Of a DNA stretch of 64,000 bases, positions 62,099 to 64,000 are shown one piece after another (position 1 is the stretch's first letter; each line of letters begins with the position of its first letter). The DNA is from CBDFHC01 sp965247585 (lineage in GTDB: Bacteria > Chloroflexota > Dehalococcoidia > Lucifugimonadales > GCA-2712585). Position numbers and translations under genes: made by a program. Under the pieces are notes generated by a model. It searched no databases. It saw only the letters and a program-made list of their open reading frames with translations, and had not been told where the DNA came from. The stretch is from NCBI GenBank assembly GCA_965247585.1, contig CBDFHC010000005.1, positions 930,001 to 994,000 of the forward strand, given 5' to 3'.

Positions 62099-62888
62099 TC
62101 TCTCGGTCGTCACTGGGGCCTTTGGCTACAGTGGCAAGTACATCGCTCGGCGGTTGCTGGAACAGGGTGGCATTGTGAAAACGTTGACCCGTACTCCCGC
62201 CTCCCGCAGCCCCTTCGGTGATCGGGTGGAGGCTCTACCTCTGGACTTCGGCGACTTTAACGGTTTGGTGGAAAATCTTCGGGGAGCCGCCACTCTGTAC
62301 AACACCTATTGGATTCGCTTCGCACGAGGCACGGTCACGTATGAGGTCGCCGTCCAGAACTCCCGCACCCTGATAGCAGCGGCGGTCGAAGCCGGCGTTA
62401 GACGCATCGTCCATATCAGCATCACCAACCCCTCGGAAGACTCGCCACTTCCTTACTTCCGGGGGAAGGCCCTGGTGGAGAAGGCGATCCACGAGTCTGG
62501 GTTGTCCTACGCCATCCTCAGACCCACGGTGCTGTTCAGCCCCGAGGATGTGCTGATAAACAACATCGCCTGGTTCCTGCGGCGGTTTCCAGCGTTCCCC
62601 ATCGCAGGGTCTGGGGACTATCCGATCCAGCCGGTGTTCGTAGACGACCTGGCGCAACTTGCCGTGAATACCGGAGCGGGAAGTGAAGATGTCGTATTAG
62701 ACACGGTGGGACCTGAGACATTCACGTTTGAGGAGATGGTACGGCTCATAGCTCGCCGAGTAGGCAGCCGAGCCCGGCTGATTCACGTACGGCCTAATGC
62801 TCGTGTTCCGAGAGCCGGTGAGCCGCGACCAGTGGATAGGGATGGGGCTCATCACGCTGGGTGTGTTTTTCGTTGTACGTTGACATGA
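62085..62888 (+). CDS. NmrA-like NAD(P)-binding protein with foreign C-terminus
   Basis: 267 residues from ATG 62085 behind GGAGG. The Rossmann start VVTGAFGYSGKYIARRLLEQ, VEAGVRRIVHISITNPSEDS and LSYAILRPTVLF are typical of atypical SDR/NmrA proteins, and the middle (IAGSGDYPIQPVFVDDLAQL) fits. After RLIHVRP (about 62792) the sequence changes to RARVPRAGEP-like residues with no family resemblance, where the DNA matches another gene in a different frame. Function uncertain after truncation. Confidence 0.7.
   Translation: MSRSSLSVVTGAFGYSGKYIARRLLEQGGIVKTLTRTPASRSPFGDRVEALPLDFGDFNGLVENLRGAATLYNTYWIRFARGTVTYEVAVQNSRTLIAAAVEAGVRRIVHISITNPSEDSPLPYFRGKALVEKAIHESGLSYAILRPTVLFSPEDVLINNIAWFLRRFPAFPIAGSGDYPIQPVFVDDLAQLAVNTGAGSEDVVLDTVGPETFTFEEMVRLIARRVGSRARLIHVRPNARVPRAGEPRPVDRDGAHHAGCVFRCTLT
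62794..62883 (+). pseudogene. last segment of an EamA/DMT-type transporter
   Basis: In the frame +1 to the NmrA-like gene: LMLVFREPVSRDQWIGMGLI, TLGVFFVVR, stop. The E-P-V-S-R-x-Q-W-x-G motif plus final hydrophobic span is the normal end of drug/metabolite exporters. The rest of that gene is absent, so the junction at about 62794 is a deletion or rearrangement point. Confidence 0.5.
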
Positions 62889-63016
62889 CCGGGCTGTGGA
62901 GCCGGAGACGCAACCTGATAAGTGGACTGGTCAACCGCCGGAGCGCAGCCCGGAAAAGGCCGACCTTAGTTCAGCTGATGGGAGATGGGAGGATGTGGTT
63001 GGGGTGGAGGCAACAT

Positions 63017-64000
63017 CTAGTCTTCGATTAGAGAGGCCCGTTTCGTTGTGGTCAGTGTAGCGTTCTGATCTGCCAGCTCTATAGTAATTACGTATCCGCC
63101 AGGAGCGGCAAAGACAGCGTCCTCCACTACCAAGAAATAGCTCCCCGTGTGGGGTGCCCGATAGACGATTTTTGAATCAAGTCCAAACGAGCCGCCTCCG
63201 CTGTCATCATCTATGATTATCTCTTCATCTCCCGCCCCGAAATAGTCGATAGTGAGGAAGGTGTCAGACATAGCCGACCTAGCTAGGATCTCGACTATCT
63301 GACCCTCGCTTAGATGAACGATAAAGTGGTCCCTGTCGCTGGGGAAGTCTATGTTTCCTTGGACGGTGTTGCCCACCTGAATCTGCCTGCCATCGTCAGG
63401 GTCATGAAGAGGCATCAGCGGATGGCTACTCCTCAATTCGAAATCGCTGAGGGCCTCCGATCCTTGCCACGCAACCAAGAAGACAGGCTCATCGTATTGG
63501 ATAGGAACCACATTAATCTTTAAGTTTGCCAATTCACTATTGATATCATCGATGCGCAGCAGCTCCGTACCGAATAGGTCGTACACTGTGAGCCTACCGT
63601 CGTTGTCGCCCGTAAACTCGATGATGGGTATGGTTAGGGGCGACTCGTTCATCACATAGGCGCGCTCGGCCCAAAAGTTCTCCAGTACAACCTGGTGATT
63701 GAGTTCTCCTCCTTCCAGTGGGACGTGCCTATCACCGAGTCCAGATGGATCCCCGCCGGCGATGAGTTCCCGAACGCGAGGCAAGATGTCGGCTGATGAT
63801 GCGGAGATTCCGAAATCCCCTTCAGTGAAGCTGAAACCGGTGATGCCGATCACCTTACCCTTTTTCGACACCAATGCTCCTCCGCTCTGGCCGCCTACGG
63901 CAGGAGCGTCGGTTTGAAGATAGGTGATTCCGCCAGACTCCCATTCTCGGACACGAGAAAGCAGGCCCCGTACCATCGTCGGCTGCGGGAACTCTTCGAC
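63017..64000 (-). CDS. secreted trypsin-like serine protease with PPC-type domain (partial)
   Basis: The frame is open to the window end, so the N-terminus is missing. It starts within the protease domain: TDAPAVGGQSGGALVSKKGK has the catalytic GxSGG serine and KVIGITGFSF the following strand, as in DegP/S1C enzymes. After a linker, a PPC-like beta domain (GNIDFPSDRDHFIVHLSEGQ, then YRAPHTGSYFLVVEDA) forms the C-terminus, usual in secreted bacterial proteases. Histidine and aspartate of the triad would lie outside the window. Confidence 0.8.
   Translation of the reverse strand, partial: VEEFPQPTMVRGLLSRVREWESGGITYLQTDAPAVGGQSGGALVSKKGKVIGITGFSFTEGDFGISASSADILPRVRELIAGGDPSGLGDRHVPLEGGELNHQVVLENFWAERAYVMNESPLTIPIIEFTGDNDGRLTVYDLFGTELLRIDDINSELANLKINVVPIQYDEPVFLVAWQGSEALSDFELRSSHPLMPLHDPDDGRQIQVGNTVQGNIDFPSDRDHFIVHLSEGQIVEILARSAMSDTFLTIDYFGAGDEEIIIDDDSGGGSFGLDSKIVYRAPHTGSYFLVVEDAVFAAPGGYVITIELADQNATLTTTKRASLIED

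Noticed and set aside
62915..62935. Solo inverted repeat of the type B IS3 (CTGATAAGTGGACTGG)
   Set aside because: Only about ten bases match the IS end; this could easily be chance.

Overview
The window looks like a chromosomal stretch of a GC-rich bacterium, most likely a Chloroflexota of the SAR202/Dehalococcoidia kind. That is an inference from the gene mix: paired amidohydrolases, MaoC/SDR acyl-CoA genes, a zinc-ribbon/kinase/AAA/TPR regulator, and a TP-rich lipoprotein peptidase. No rRNA or marker gene is present to prove it.

Layout. (1) 1-16.4 kb is ordinary chromosome: argC (first base missing), tRNA-Glu, a pair of small paralogues, an alpha/beta hydrolase, Nudix and GNAT genes, a four-gene acyl-CoA cluster (two SDRs, two MaoC-type hydratases), a PAC2 protein, a lipoprotein metallopeptidase, a decayed small gene, two same-length amidohydrolases around three tRNAs, an aminotransferase and a hydantoinase-like enzyme. 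(2) 16.4-25.7 kb is a damaged regulatory region: a giant zinc-ribbon/Ser-Thr kinase/AAA/TPR gene with two frameshifts, two IS630 copies, an ABC-ATPase/zinc-ribbon/cNMP-binding fusion, and remnants of a lost paralogue. (3) 25.7-42.5 kb is a decayed prophage or integrative element next to tRNA-Trp and tRNA-Arg. It has an S24 repressor, Cro- and AlpA-like regulators, a gp3-like recombination directionality factor, CHC2 primase, D5-type helicase, an iteron-rich origin candidate, VRR-NUC nuclease, methyltransferase, MazG-like and ASCH proteins, a terminase cut off just after Walker A, and a serine recombinase. No capsid or tail genes remain. (4) 42.5-64 kb is an accessory, IS-battered region: a giant leucine-rich-repeat protein split by one frameshift, a DUF3267-like zincin, lipoproteins, membrane proteins, an IS21 element, another IS630, two types of IS3 element, and a partial secreted serine protease.

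Main observations. Several broken genes can be put back together exactly by removing an IS and one copy of its target duplication. The best case is a 361-codon reading frame (zinc-ribbon plus HEPN-like Rx4H motif) at 51.9-56.8 kb carrying both an IS21 (8-bp duplication) and an IS630 (TA). The same logic restores a MazG-like gene and a 98-aa phage gene. In the prophage, six consecutive gene junctions carry one repeated sequence that encodes a C-terminal GKAL-type tail, the ribosome binding site and the overlapping GTGA/ATGA start of the next gene. Directly downstream of the helicase, three direct and three inverted GGTGGCAAA iterons bracket an AT-rich segment and lie between 16-bp direct repeats. 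Four near-identical IS630 copies all need a -1 frameshift at an A7 run to make a full transposase.

All calls come from reading the sequence; no database search was run.
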